Under the pieces are notes generated by a model. It was not told the DNA's origin. It saw nothing but the letters and a program-made list of their open reading frames with translations, and made no database searches. The translations under genes and the position numbers were made by a program. This document shows, piece after piece, positions 1 to 6,518 of a stretch of 12,089 bases of DNA (positions are counted from its first letter, which is position 1; each line of letters opens with the position of its first letter). Source of the stretch: Clostridia bacterium (GTDB taxonomy: Bacteria; Bacillota; Clostridia; Oscillospirales; CAG-272); NCBI GenBank assembly GCA_017520365.1, contig JAFXFQ010000133.1, positions 1 to 12,089 on the forward strand, read 5' to 3'.

Positions 1-65
1 TACCAAACGTCTGTAGCACAAGGATTGATAGCCATTTTGTCGCACAATTCTTCCATCTTGCTTTT

Positions 66-87
66 GGGACGTCGAGGGCGCCGTCCC
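66..87. repeat. GC-rich imperfect inverted repeat (REP-like)
   Basis: The arms GGGACG (66-71) and CGTCCC (82-87) pair around a GC-rich centre in which two more base pairs can form after a mismatch. It stands out as a GC-rich island in an AT-rich, gene-free stretch. Read on the minus strand it gives a short open frame beginning ATG GTA GGG GAC at 94 and running off the left edge, but there is no Shine-Dalgarno next to that ATG. I treat it as a non-coding palindromic element. From memory, GGGGACGGCG...CGACGTCCC-type islands recur between genes in Clostridia, which I cannot check here. Confidence 0.4.
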
Positions 88-144
88 CTACCATCACATC
101 AATTTCTACCCGTTAAACTCCAATTTATCTTTCTCCTTACACTG

Positions 145-176
145 ACAAAGGCCGTTGCAAATGCAACGGCCTTTGT
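145..176 (-). terminator. Hairpin terminator after the flavodiiron gene
   Basis: A perfect 14-bp stem (145-158 with 163-176) closes a 4-nt loop (AAAT), beginning 7 bases beyond the stop codon of the minus-strand flavodiiron gene. The U-rich run is clearer on the plus strand (TTTGTTATTTT), so it may also stop plus-strand transcripts entering from the left. On the minus strand the only U-rich part is the end of the 3' arm. Confidence 0.75.
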
Positions 177-183
177 TATTTTC

Positions 184-1350
184 TCACTTTGCGTCGTTTA
201 CAATTACTTCCGCAAGCGCCTCAAGAGCTGCAACGTCCGCTTCCTTCACGGAGGAGCGGATGGTTACCACAGTATCGCAAACGTCGATATCCTTCATCTC
301 GGCAAGAGATGCCTTTACAGCTTTTGCAGCAGTAGGGCCCCAAGAGCCGTTTTCAACTATATACGCCCTTCTCTCTCTGAAGGTCTTGGACTTCAAGTGT
401 GTAAGAAAATCAGCCATAGGCGCAAATACGCCCCCGTCATAGGAGGCTGCACAGAACACGGTCCTGTCATATCTGAAGGCATCCTCAACAGCCTCTGCCA
501 TATCGTCTCTTGCAATGTCGCAGAAGGAGACCTTCTCACCGCGCTCTCTCAGCATATCGCAAAGGAGGAGCGCCGCCTTCTTTGTATTGCCGTGAATAGA
601 AGCACATACAACGAAAACGCCCTTATCCTCAGGACGGTAGGAGGACCAGGTATCGTATTTTCCGATATAGTAGCCAAGATCTTCCTTGAGAACAGGTCCG
701 TGGAGGGGGCAGATGATCTCAATATCAAGTCCAGCCGCCTTTTTGAGCAGAGCCTGCACCTGTGCACCATACTTGCCTACGATATTAAAGTAGTATCTTC
801 TTGCCTCGCAGGTCCAGTCCTCATCGGTATCAAGAGCGCCGAACTTTCCGAAGCCATCTGCGGAAAAGAGGATCTTATCCTTTGCCTCGTAGGTCACCAT
901 GACCTCAGGCCAATGCACCATAGGTGCCATATAGAAGCTGAGCGTATGCTCGCCGAGAGAAAGGCTCTCTCCCTCAGCTACAACTACGAATCTGTCGCTG
1001 TAATCGCCCTCAAAAAACTGGCCAAGAAGCTTTATCGTCTTCTCGTTGAGAACAAGCTTCATTTCAGGATATTCTGCGCAAAGTGCGCCGATGCTTGCAG
1101 CGTGGTCGGGCTCCATGTGGGATATGACCAGATAATCAGGGGCCCTGCCCTCAAGCTCCCACTTTAGATTCTCCATCCACTCCTCTGTGAAGCGTGCATC
1201 AACGGTGTCCATAACGCATACCTTATCATCAAGGATCACGTAGGAATTATAGGAAATGCCGTTGGGCACGTCATACTGGCTTTCGAAAAGATCAATAGTC
1301 TTATCGTCAACTCCGATATAGCGAACGTTTTCTGCAATACTGACTTTCAT
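184..1350 (-). CDS. fprA: Flavodiiron protein (A-type flavoprotein, FprA family)
   Basis: This 388-aa protein has the standard two-domain flavodiiron layout. An N-terminal metallo-beta-lactamase-fold domain (about residues 1-240) carries all expected diiron ligands: H78, E80, D82 and H83 in SHMEPDH, H146, D165 and H217 (PLHGP). A C-terminal flavodoxin domain follows (about 245-388), with the FMN phosphate loop ASIHGNTKKAA. The family reduces O2 to water and/or NO to N2O in the cytoplasm of anaerobes, taking electrons from rubredoxin or a similar donor. No rubredoxin or flavin reductase domain is fused, and none is encoded in this window, so the donor lies elsewhere. An upstream in-frame start at 1398 would lie inside the preceding gene. 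The ATG at 1350 has an AGGAG 6 bases upstream and gives the family's usual N-terminus. It is last in an operon, 23 bp after the DUF1643 gene. O2 versus NO preference cannot be read from the sequence. Confidence 0.95.
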   Translation of the reverse strand: MKVSIAENVRYIGVDDKTIDLFESQYDVPNGISYNSYVILDDKVCVMDTVDARFTEEWMENLKWELEGRAPDYLVISHMEPDHAASIGALCAEYPEMKLVLNEKTIKLLGQFFEGDYSDRFVVVAEGESLSLGEHTLSFYMAPMVHWPEVMVTYEAKDKILFSADGFGKFGALDTDEDWTCEARRYYFNIVGKYGAQVQALLKKAAGLDIEIICPLHGPVLKEDLGYYIGKYDTWSSYRPEDKGVFVVCASIHGNTKKAALLLCDMLRERGEKVSFCDIARDDMAEAVEDAFRYDRTVFCAASYDGGVFAPMADFLTHLKSKTFRERRAYIVENGSWGPTAAKAVKASLAEMKDIDVCDTVVTIRSSVKEADVAALEALAEVIVNDAK

Positions 1351-1356
1351 AAATAT

Positions 1357-1361
1357 CTCCT
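1357..1361 (-). promoter_or_regulatory. Ribosome binding site that fixes the flavodiiron start
   Basis: On the minus strand AGGAG lies 6 bases before the ATG at 1350, in the short gap after the DUF1643 stop codon. This decides for the start at 1350 over the in-frame start at 1398, which would overlap the previous gene. Confidence 0.8.
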
Positions 1362-1373
1362 GTATATTGATTA

Positions 1374-1994
1374 TTATTCTTTGGATAAGCCCAGACAATA
1401 CGCCCTCGCATCAAAAGGATCAAGGACTGAGTCCTTTTTTAAGTAAAGGGGATGATGGGGATGCCCCTTAGCCTTGCTTCTCTTGCCTGCGGTGAACCAT
1501 TGGGCCCCGTATTTTTCACCGAGAGCGATCATATCGAGGACGCAGGTGCGCAGATAGTCCCTCTTTTCAATTATGGTGCCCCATGCCGCCCATACAGCCG
1601 GAGCAGTCTCGCTGAGAGATAAAACGTACTCAAACGCCTTCATATTTTCCACGTGCATCATTGAATTGAACTCCCTTTCCATATCATCGGGGTCAGTCGC
1701 CCTCTGGGCATACACGTTGAACATTATAAAGCTGTCGTAGCCGTTGTGAAGCGCTATTCTTTCGGCACTTTTTAAGGTGTTGTCTAAATTATCGGGCTCT
1801 GCCGTGGATGGATTGATACCAATGCAGATCAAGGGTCTTTTTCCGCGTGTGCCTAAAATGTAACGGTATTCGGAATAAAAGTCGGGAACGTAGAGCCAAC
1901 GGGCTCTGTCGTACTTTTCCGTCTCTGAAGGAACAAGGGCATCCTCAAAGGAAAGCACCTCAATTTCTACAGTTGTAGAACTTGGTATGTGCAT
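1374..1994 (-). CDS. DUF1643 family protein
   Basis: This 206-aa soluble protein matches the DUF1643 pattern: a core CIGINPSTAEPDNLDNT (about residues 58-73) with conserved Asn-Pro-Ser, then FNVYAQRATDP (92-102), a later AAWG (136-139) and a GHPHHPLY segment (177-184). The family's biochemical role is not established as far as I know. The fold is thought to resemble nucleic-acid or uracil-glycosylase-like alpha/beta proteins, but I would not assign an activity. The ATG at 1994 overlaps the upstream HAD stop codon as TAATG and has GGAGGT 9 bases upstream within the HAD coding sequence, so the two are probably translationally coupled. An in-frame ATG at 2012 is possible, but the GGAGGT would then fall inside the coding region. 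It lies between a HAD phosphatase and a flavodiiron protein, which gives no clear functional clue. Confidence 0.85.
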   Translation of the reverse strand: MHIPSSTTVEIEVLSFEDALVPSETEKYDRARWLYVPDFYSEYRYILGTRGKRPLICIGINPSTAEPDNLDNTLKSAERIALHNGYDSFIMFNVYAQRATDPDDMEREFNSMMHVENMKAFEYVLSLSETAPAVWAAWGTIIEKRDYLRTCVLDMIALGEKYGAQWFTAGKRSKAKGHPHHPLYLKKDSVLDPFDARAYCLGLSKE

Positions 1995-2635
1995 TACGAA
2001 AGCACCTCCCAAAGCTCATTTGCAGAGTCAACTATGAACTTGGCGCCCTCACCCTCAAGGACCTCTCTCTCTCGAAATCCCCAAGTTACGAAAACACCGT
2101 CAAGGCCTGCATTTTTGGCAGTTTGAACATCCACTTCCGAGTCGCCCACATATACGGCACGCCCGGAAGAGAGTCTTTCCATAGCAAGATGTACCATGTC
2201 AGGGCAAGGCTTTCTGGGAACGCCTGAAAGCTCGCCCACCGCCACGTCAATAAGTCCTGAAAAATAAACGGGCACTATCTCCTGCACCGCAAAGTCCGCC
2301 TTATTTGACACGATTGCGGTCCTTGTGCCCTCGGCCTTCAGCCTTTGGAGAAGCGAGACGATCCCCTCGTAGGGCTTCGTTTTATCACGACTGTGATCCT
2401 TATAATATGCCTTGAACGTGTCGAGAACCTCGTTGCAAAGCTCCTCGCTGCATCCGTCCGGAACAGATCTTTTTATAAGTTTTCCGATACCGTTTCCCAC
2501 AAAGCCACGTACCTCACCAAGGCTTCTTTCGGGCATATCGAAGGAGCGAAGAGCGAAATTAACGCTATCACAAAGATCCTCCAAAGTATCGAGAAGAGTA
2601 CCGTCAAGGTCGAATATAACTGAATCGTATTTCAT
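1994..2635 (-). CDS. HAD-superfamily phosphatase (phosphoglycolate phosphatase/PpaX-like)
   Basis: This 213-aa protein carries the complete HAD catalytic set. Motif I is DLDGT with nucleophile D9 and acid/base D11. Motif II is the Ser in AIVSNK (S110), motif III is K142 (RKPCPD), and motif IV is GDSEVD (D165, D169) followed by QTAKNAG. The helical cap between about residues 15 and 85 places it in the Gph/PpaX/beta-phosphoglucomutase-type subgroup. Family members hydrolyse small phosphate esters such as 2-phosphoglycolate or pyrophosphate, or act on sugar phosphates. The substrate cannot be settled from motifs. The start has AAAGGA 7 bases upstream. It is the first gene of a three-gene minus-strand operon and is divergent from tadA across a 65-bp gap. 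I found no convincing minus-strand promoter in that gap. Confidence 0.9.
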   Translation of the reverse strand: MKYDSVIFDLDGTLLDTLEDLCDSVNFALRSFDMPERSLGEVRGFVGNGIGKLIKRSVPDGCSEELCNEVLDTFKAYYKDHSRDKTKPYEGIVSLLQRLKAEGTRTAIVSNKADFAVQEIVPVYFSGLIDVAVGELSGVPRKPCPDMVHLAMERLSSGRAVYVGDSEVDVQTAKNAGLDGVFVTWGFREREVLEGEGAKFIVDSANELWEVLS

Positions 2636-2651
2636 ATAAAATCCTTTTGTC

Positions 2652-2680
2652 TTGACACCCTCCCCTGCTTCGGCTATACT
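2652..2680 (+). promoter_or_regulatory. Sigma-A promoter of tadA
   Basis: A perfect -35 box TTGACA (2652-2657) is separated by 17 bases from a -10 box TATACT (2675-2680), one mismatch from consensus. It sits 20 bases before the tadA start, so the mRNA leader would be very short, just including the ribosome binding site. Confidence 0.85.
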
Positions 2681-2688
2681 GTAAAAAA

Positions 2689-2693
2689 AGGAG
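2689..2693 (+). promoter_or_regulatory. Ribosome binding site that fixes the tadA start
   Basis: AGGAG is 7 bases before the ATG at 2701. An in-frame GTG at 2695 lies only 1 base from it, too close to be used, so the protein starts at the ATG. Confidence 0.8.
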
Positions 2694-2700
2694 AGTGCTT

Positions 2701-3192
2701 ATGAGAGATATTGCAAGGGATAACTATTTTATGAGTGCCGCCATTGAAGAGGCGAAAAAATGCGCTCTTCTTGACGAGGTGCCCGTTGGGGCAGTTATTG
2801 TAAGAGATAACAAGATAATCGCATCAAGCGGTAACGGCCGCGAGACCTATAAGGATGCTACCTTTCACGCAGAAACGGAGGCTATCAGCAACGCCTGCCG
2901 CTATCTCGGCGGCTGGAGGCTAGTTGGATGTGAGCTTTTCGTCACCTTAGAGCCCTGTATCATGTGTGGAGGAGCTATAATCAACGCCCGTGTTCCTGAG
3001 GTGATCATCGGCGCACGAGACCCGAAGGCAGGTGCCTTCGGCAGCCTTTGCGACTTAAACTCCCTCCACGTAAACCATCATCCCAATATCACCTTCGGAG
3101 TGATGGAGGAGGAATGCGCAGATCTGCTCCGACAGTTTTTCCGTGAAAAGCGTGAGCGGGGAAAGCGATGGAAGAAAATGAATAATGAATAA
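2701..3192 (+). CDS. tadA: tRNA-specific adenosine-34 deaminase
   Basis: This 163-aa cytidine/deoxycytidylate-deaminase-fold enzyme converts the wobble adenosine of tRNA-Arg(ACG) to inosine, which lets one tRNA read CGU, CGC and CGA. The zinc site is complete: HAE (H56, with proton shuttle E58) and PCIMC (C86, C89). TadA-type features are also present: EVPVGAVIV (about 26-34), the ARDPKAGAFGS segment after the second motif, and a basic C-terminal helix (FFREKRERGKR) typical of tRNA-binding TadA rather than free-base deaminases. Length is normal for bacterial TadA. It stands alone between its own promoter and its own terminator. The ffs (SRP RNA) and dnaX genes that often follow tadA in Firmicutes are not present here. 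Confidence 0.96.
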   Translation: MRDIARDNYFMSAAIEEAKKCALLDEVPVGAVIVRDNKIIASSGNGRETYKDATFHAETEAISNACRYLGGWRLVGCELFVTLEPCIMCGGAIINARVPEVIIGARDPKAGAFGSLCDLNSLHVNHHPNITFGVMEEECADLLRQFFREKRERGKRWKKMNNE

Positions 3193-3198
3193 TCGTTG

Positions 3199-3235
3199 AA
3201 GCTTTCCGCTCAAAAGAGCGGAAGGCTTTTTTGTT
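3199..3235 (+). terminator. Intrinsic terminator of tadA
   Basis: A 13-bp stem with one G-U pair (3199-3211 with 3216-3228), an AAAA loop and a following T-rich tail (TTTTTTGTTT) begins 6 bases after the tadA stop codon. Confidence 0.9.
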
Positions 3236-3272
3236 TAAATGATTTTAGACGCAGGAGAAAATCCACCGAAAC

Positions 3273-3377
3273 ATTTTGCAACGCAAAATATTTCACGTTT
3301 GCCAATAGGCAAACATTTCACCCGCGAAGCGGATTTCATCCATCGCTTGCGATGGATTTCACTGCGGCAGAAGCCGC
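3273..3377. repeat. Array of five mini-hairpins spaced by ATTTCAC/T
   Basis: Five short inverted repeats of unrelated sequence follow one another at a 21-24 base period: 3273-3289 (7-bp stem), 3297-3314 (7-bp), 3322-3332 (4-bp, CCGC-GAA-GCGG), 3340-3355 (7-bp) and 3364-3377 (5-bp). The four gaps between them are ATTTCAC (3290-3296), ATTTCAC (3315-3321), ATTTCAT (3333-3339) and ATTTCAC plus T (3356-3363). The spacers are conserved while the stems vary but keep self-complementarity, which suggests structure is the selected property. The array ends exactly at the stop codon of the minus-strand PLP enzyme gene, so on that transcript it forms the immediate 3' untranslated region, with spacers reading GTGAAAT. 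Confidence 0.85.
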
Positions 3378-3378
3378 T

Positions 3379-4638
3379 TTACTGCTTCTTGCCGCATCTG
3401 TCTGCCGCAGCCATAACGGCAAGACGAGCGCTTTCATATGTCAGTCCGCCCTGCATAAAGGCAATATAAGGATCACGCATGGGACCGTCTGCAGAAAGCT
3501 CCATGGTAGAGCCGCCTACAAAGGCTCCTGCCGCCATTACCACCTCATCGTCATAGCCGGGCATCTCCCACGGCTCGGGGGAAACAAATGCGTCTACAGG
3601 CGAAGCAGACTGAATTCCGCGGCAGAACTCCACGAGTCCCGCACCTGTTTCAAGCTTTACCGTCTGGATGATATCGTGTCTCTTCTCAAAGGGGCCGGGA
3701 TTGACCTCGTAGCCAAGCTCATTGAAGATATACGCCGCAAGATGGGCAGTTTTAAGTGCCTCTGCAGTTGTGTGAGGAGCATAGAACAGACCGCGGAGAA
3801 GGTTTCTGTTCTGACCGAGGGACGCACCGACCTCGAGACCCACGCCCGGGCAGGTCAATCTGTATCCCGCAAGATCTACTGCCTTCTGTGTACCCACAAG
3901 ATAACCGCCCACGTCCGCAAGTCCGCCGCCGGGATTCTTGATCAGAGAGCCTATCATAAGATCCACACCGCAGCTGCAGGGCTCTGTTTTTTCCGTAAAC
4001 TCGCCGTAGCAGTTGTCAAGGACCACAAAATGCTCGTTTTCAAGGCGAGAATGAGCAAACTCAGCCGCCTCAGCGATTTCAGCAACGGAAAGGGTCTTTC
4101 TGTCCATATAGCCCTTTGAGCGCTGAATAAACACCACCTCGATACGGCCCTTGTGCTTTTCAAATGCCGCCGCAACAGCCTCATAATCGATACCGCCGTC
4201 CGCACCCAAAGGAACGTCATCGTATTCAACGCCGAAATCAACAAGGCTGCCTGTGCCGTCAGCCCGATCCATACCGATAACGGAGTGGAGAGTATCATAG
4301 GGGGCGCCGGTGATGGAGAGCATCACGTCGCCTGGACGGAGAAGGGCAAAAAGGCCGATAGTGATGGCGTGAGTACCACAAAGGATGGATGGGCGCATAA
4401 AGCCCGCCTCGGCCCCCATCACCTCGGCACAGATCTTGTCAATGGTGTCACGTCCGCGGTCACCGTAGCCGTAGCCTGTGCTTGCGGCAAAAAGGCCCTC
4501 GCTGACACGGTTTTCGCGATAGATATCGAGAAGCTTTTCCGTTCTGTAGCGGGAAACCTCATCGATCTTCGCAAATATATCTCGAAGCTCTGCCTCTGCC
4601 TTGAGAGCCAGCGCTCTGGTATTATCGGAAATATTCAT
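3379..4638 (-). CDS. PLP-dependent methionine gamma-lyase family protein (PF06838, 'aluminium resistance protein')
   Basis: This 419-aa fold-type I PLP enzyme belongs to the family formerly annotated as aluminium resistance protein (YnbB-like). The PLP lysine is K234 in GSLIKNPGGG, the pyridine-nitrogen aspartate is D208 in VVLDNCYGEF, and the N-terminal substrate/PLP region has ASTGYGYGDRGRD (52-64). The length is that of full family members. By relationship to Cys/Met metabolism enzymes it is expected to act on a sulfur amino acid by gamma- or beta-elimination in the cytoplasm, but the true substrate of the family is uncertain. The start has GAAAGG 8 bases upstream. It is a single gene, divergent from the kinase gene and convergent with tadA, and its 3' end runs straight into the hairpin array. 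In many Firmicutes this family lies near glnA or miaA; neither is visible here. Confidence 0.92.
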   Translation of the reverse strand: MNISDNTRALALKAEAELRDIFAKIDEVSRYRTEKLLDIYRENRVSEGLFAASTGYGYGDRGRDTIDKICAEVMGAEAGFMRPSILCGTHAITIGLFALLRPGDVMLSITGAPYDTLHSVIGMDRADGTGSLVDFGVEYDDVPLGADGGIDYEAVAAAFEKHKGRIEVVFIQRSKGYMDRKTLSVAEIAEAAEFAHSRLENEHFVVLDNCYGEFTEKTEPCSCGVDLMIGSLIKNPGGGLADVGGYLVGTQKAVDLAGYRLTCPGVGLEVGASLGQNRNLLRGLFYAPHTTAEALKTAHLAAYIFNELGYEVNPGPFEKRHDIIQTVKLETGAGLVEFCRGIQSASPVDAFVSPEPWEMPGYDDEVVMAAGAFVGGSTMELSADGPMRDPYIAFMQGGLTYESARLAVMAAADRCGKKQ

Positions 4639-4682
4639 AAGTATAACCTTTCAGGGAGTAAATTCATATAATCTCGCATAGT

Positions 4683-4711
4683 ATTTTATATAAAAATTGC
4701 ATAAAAGTAAA
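4683..4711 (-). promoter_or_regulatory. Possible promoter of the PLP enzyme gene
   Basis: On the minus strand a TTTACT (plus positions 4706-4711) is followed after 17 bases by TAAAAT (4683-4688). The boxes match consensus at 4/6 and 5/6. The region is very AT-rich, so a chance match is possible. Confidence 0.35.
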
Positions 4712-4730
4712 GAGGTTTTGTTATTTTATC

Positions 4731-4758
4731 TTGATTTTTCCCGTGTTTGTGATACAAT
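4731..4758 (+). promoter_or_regulatory. Promoter of the cytidylate-kinase-like gene
   Basis: A TTGATT -35 box (4731-4736) and a TACAAT -10 box (4753-4758) are 16 bases apart, with TGA directly before the -10, an extended -10 feature. It lies 46 bases before the start codon. Confidence 0.6.
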
Positions 4759-4804
4759 ACTGTTATATATTTACAATTTTTGCCCGAAAGAAAGGACTGT
4801 TATT

Positions 4805-5425
4805 ATGAAAGGTGTTATCACAATCGGCCGAGAGCTGGGAAGCGGCGGACGCAGTATAGGAAAGGCTGTTGCAGAAAAGCTTGGCGTTGCATATTATGAC
4901 CGCGAGCTTATCGACGCTGCCGCAAAGGAAAGCGGACTTTCCCCCGACTTTATTGAGAAAAACGAGCAGGCCGTTACAGGAAGCTTTCTTTACAATATTG
5001 CAATGGGTAACAGCTACTCCTACGGTATGCTTGGCCTGGCAGGCACCAATACCCTGCCCCTGACCATGCAGGTATTCCTCGCACAGCAGAAGGTTATCCT
5101 TGAATATGCAAAGACCCCCTGCGTTATCGTTGGCCGCTGTGCCGACTATATCCTCCGCGACCGCGATGACGTTTTCAAGGTGTTCGTTTACTCCGATCTT
5201 GAAAAGAGAGCTCAGAGAGCTATCGAAAGATACGGCTGTGACAGAAAGAAGGCCCTGGACCTGATCGCAAAGAGCGATAAGGGCCGTGCCCGCCATTTTG
5301 CAACCTTTACCGATTGGGATTGGGGCGACAGATCAAATTATGACCTGATGCTCAACTCCGGCTCCGTAGGTATCGACCGCGCCGTTGAGATCATCTGCGA
5401 CTGTGCAAAGGAGCTTCAGCTCTGA
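4805..5425 (+). CDS. Cytidylate kinase-like family protein (Cytidylate_kin2)
   Basis: This 206-aa P-loop nucleoside-monophosphate-kinase-like protein has a Walker A-type segment GRELGSGGRSIG (about residues 8-19). It is followed by KLGVAYYDRELI, a family signature, and by IVGRCADYIL in the middle of the protein. A lid-like stretch with several Arg (KRAQRAIERYGCDRKK) follows, and a C-terminal DWGDRSNYDLMLNSG block resembles the Cmk C-terminus. The family is related to CMP kinase, but true Cmk is usually a separate gene, so the substrate is uncertain. An upstream in-frame start at 4697 would run through the promoter. The ATG at 4805 has AAAGGA 8 bases before it and begins with the conserved beta-strand MKGVITIGRE. 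It is monocistronic, with its own promoter and terminator. Confidence 0.88.
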   Translation: MKGVITIGRELGSGGRSIGKAVAEKLGVAYYDRELIDAAAKESGLSPDFIEKNEQAVTGSFLYNIAMGNSYSYGMLGLAGTNTLPLTMQVFLAQQKVILEYAKTPCVIVGRCADYILRDRDDVFKVFVYSDLEKRAQRAIERYGCDRKKALDLIAKSDKGRARHFATFTDWDWGDRSNYDLMLNSGSVGIDRAVEIICDCAKELQL

Positions 5426-5433
5426 AAAAAATC

Positions 5434-5456
5434 ACCCCTCCGGCTCTCGGAGGGGT
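5434..5456 (+). terminator. Probable bidirectional terminator
   Basis: A 9-bp GC-rich stem (5434-5442 with 5448-5456) with a 5-nt loop is followed by TTTT on the plus strand. The A-run at 5425-5431 becomes a T-run on the minus strand. It therefore fits as terminator for both the plus-strand kinase gene and the minus-strand four-gene operon converging on it. Confidence 0.85.
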
Positions 5457-5473
5457 TTTCATTATATCGTTGG

Positions 5474-5549
5474 TCAGAGTCTGAGAAAAGCCGAAGGATC
5501 AAAGCCTGAAGGACGGATCTCATATCGCTCTGATTCATCGATATTAAGA
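5474..5549 (-). other. Protein-like out-of-frame extension after the membrane-anchored protein
   Basis: Directly beyond the TGA at 5550-5552, a different minus-strand frame reads on without interruption as DLNIDESERYEIRPSGFDPS... to a TGA at 5474-5476. This stop is 17 bases before the terminator stem, a normal gene-end distance. The composition (acidic and aromatic, no runs) looks like real protein, whereas the same frame further upstream is Lys/Arg/Ser-rich and looks like a shadow of the main gene. Skipping one base in the A4 run (plus positions 5566-5569), or one base at the TGA, would join it to the main frame. Confidence 0.4.
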
Positions 5550-6518
5550 TCATTGCTCTGAATGCTTTTCGAATTCGGGGACAAGTATCTCAAGAATATC
5601 GCAAATCGTTTTCTCCGAAAGCTCCTTTTCTCGCTCGTTACCCTTGAAATCCCATAGGACAAGCTCTCTTTTTTCCTTATCCCTTGCATCAAAGGGTGGA
5701 GAGGGCTTTTTCTTTTTATCATTTACAGCTTCCAGCCTGAGCGCCCTGAGCGCCGTTACCGATTCCCGAGAAAGGACAAAGGGCTCCTCCGCCTCGCATC
5801 TTTTCCCGCAAGGGGAGATACAATACCCCTGCACCGTCATCTCATCCTTGCCGTCTGCAAAAACGTCTATATAAAAGCATTTTCCTGCATTCTGATGGGA
5901 GCGGCTGAACGTGATGCTCTGCCAGAGGCATTCATCATCTTCACTTATACCTGCATATTTTGCAAACAATGCCTCCAGCTCTTCTCCGCTTTTTCGGGAT
6001 ATGAAATTCGTCTGATTATTACCTGCCGACACACTCTCCCCCGATGCAAACTCTATTTCAAGAGAAGCACCGAAATGAGGCGGGAGTCCCGAAACACGAT
6101 AATGATGACCGTTGTGGGAAAACAGGTCATTCTCAGAAGCAATATTATACAGCTCTTTCATAAAAGACCGTGGAGCAACAAAGGCTTTTTTGATGTTTTC
6201 CCTGTCTCTGCCCCGACAGCTGTACTCTCCCTGCACACTTTCACCGCAAAGCCTTGCACAAAGCCTGAAGATCATACCCGAGAGCCTTGACCTATCACAG
6301 TCGGCAACAGTTGAAAAGCTGCAGTCAAAGCTCACCATCTCCGTGGATCGCATCACCTTCGGTGCATCACTGTCAGAGCTGTCGCATATAACACCTCCGT
6401 CGATGCAATCTGTATCCCGCACTTTGCCTGTCCTTCTTTTTATAAAAGCCAACACAAGGAAAGACAGCACTGCAGTAGCTGCTGACGACAAAAGTGTTAT
6501 CCAATGAATTTTTGTCAC
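5550..6518 (-). CDS. Membrane-anchored hypothetical protein, possibly frameshifted at its C-terminus
   Basis: This 322-aa protein of unrecognised family has one N-terminal hydrophobic helix (about residues 8-25, LLSSAATAVLSFLVLAFI) followed by KRR. It is likely a signal anchor with the rest outside the cytoplasm. The body is soluble and has two similar-sized parts: about 55-190, including NGHHYRVSGLPPHFGASLEI and the segment EFASGESVSAGNN, and about 190-322, which holds a very charged linker (VNDKKKKPSPPFDARDKEKRE). Several Cys are scattered through it. The start is GTG, supported by a 4-base overlap (GTGA) with the previous gene's stop and by GGGAG 6 bases upstream. The last gene of a four-gene operon. 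Its C-terminal end is doubtful, because protein-like sequence continues in another frame up to 5474 next to the terminator. I cannot assign a function. Confidence 0.8.
   Translation of the reverse strand: MTKIHWITLLSSAATAVLSFLVLAFIKRRTGKVRDTDCIDGGVICDSSDSDAPKVMRSTEMVSFDCSFSTVADCDRSRLSGMIFRLCARLCGESVQGEYSCRGRDRENIKKAFVAPRSFMKELYNIASENDLFSHNGHHYRVSGLPPHFGASLEIEFASGESVSAGNNQTNFISRKSGEELEALFAKYAGISEDDECLWQSITFSRSHQNAGKCFYIDVFADGKDEMTVQGYCISPCGKRCEAEEPFVLSRESVTALRALRLEAVNDKKKKPSPPFDARDKEKRELVLWDFKGNEREKELSEKTICDILEILVPEFEKHSEQ

Noticed and set aside
1..94. Minus-strand peptide starting MVGDGALDVP and running off the left edge
   Set aside because: There is no Shine-Dalgarno close to the ATG and the start lies beside a palindrome. 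More likely a translated non-coding repeat, though the edge prevents certainty.
25..1167. Long open frame on the plus strand opposite the flavodiiron gene
   Set aside because: It is antisense to a gene with all diiron ligands conserved, has no ribosome binding site and a composition rich in Leu, Cys, Arg and Ser as expected for a shadow frame.
3273..3377. CRISPR array
   Set aside because: The conserved units are only 7 bases and the variable units are self-complementary hairpins of 11-18 bases. There are no cas genes, so it does not fit CRISPR geometry.
3196..4119. 307-codon plus-strand open frame after tadA
   Set aside because: It starts inside the tadA terminator, runs through the hairpin array and is antisense to the PLP enzyme gene. 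It has no recognisable domain.
4763..5296. 177-codon minus-strand open frame opposite the kinase-like gene
   Set aside because: Antisense shadow of a gene with P-loop, promoter, ribosome site and terminator on the plus strand.
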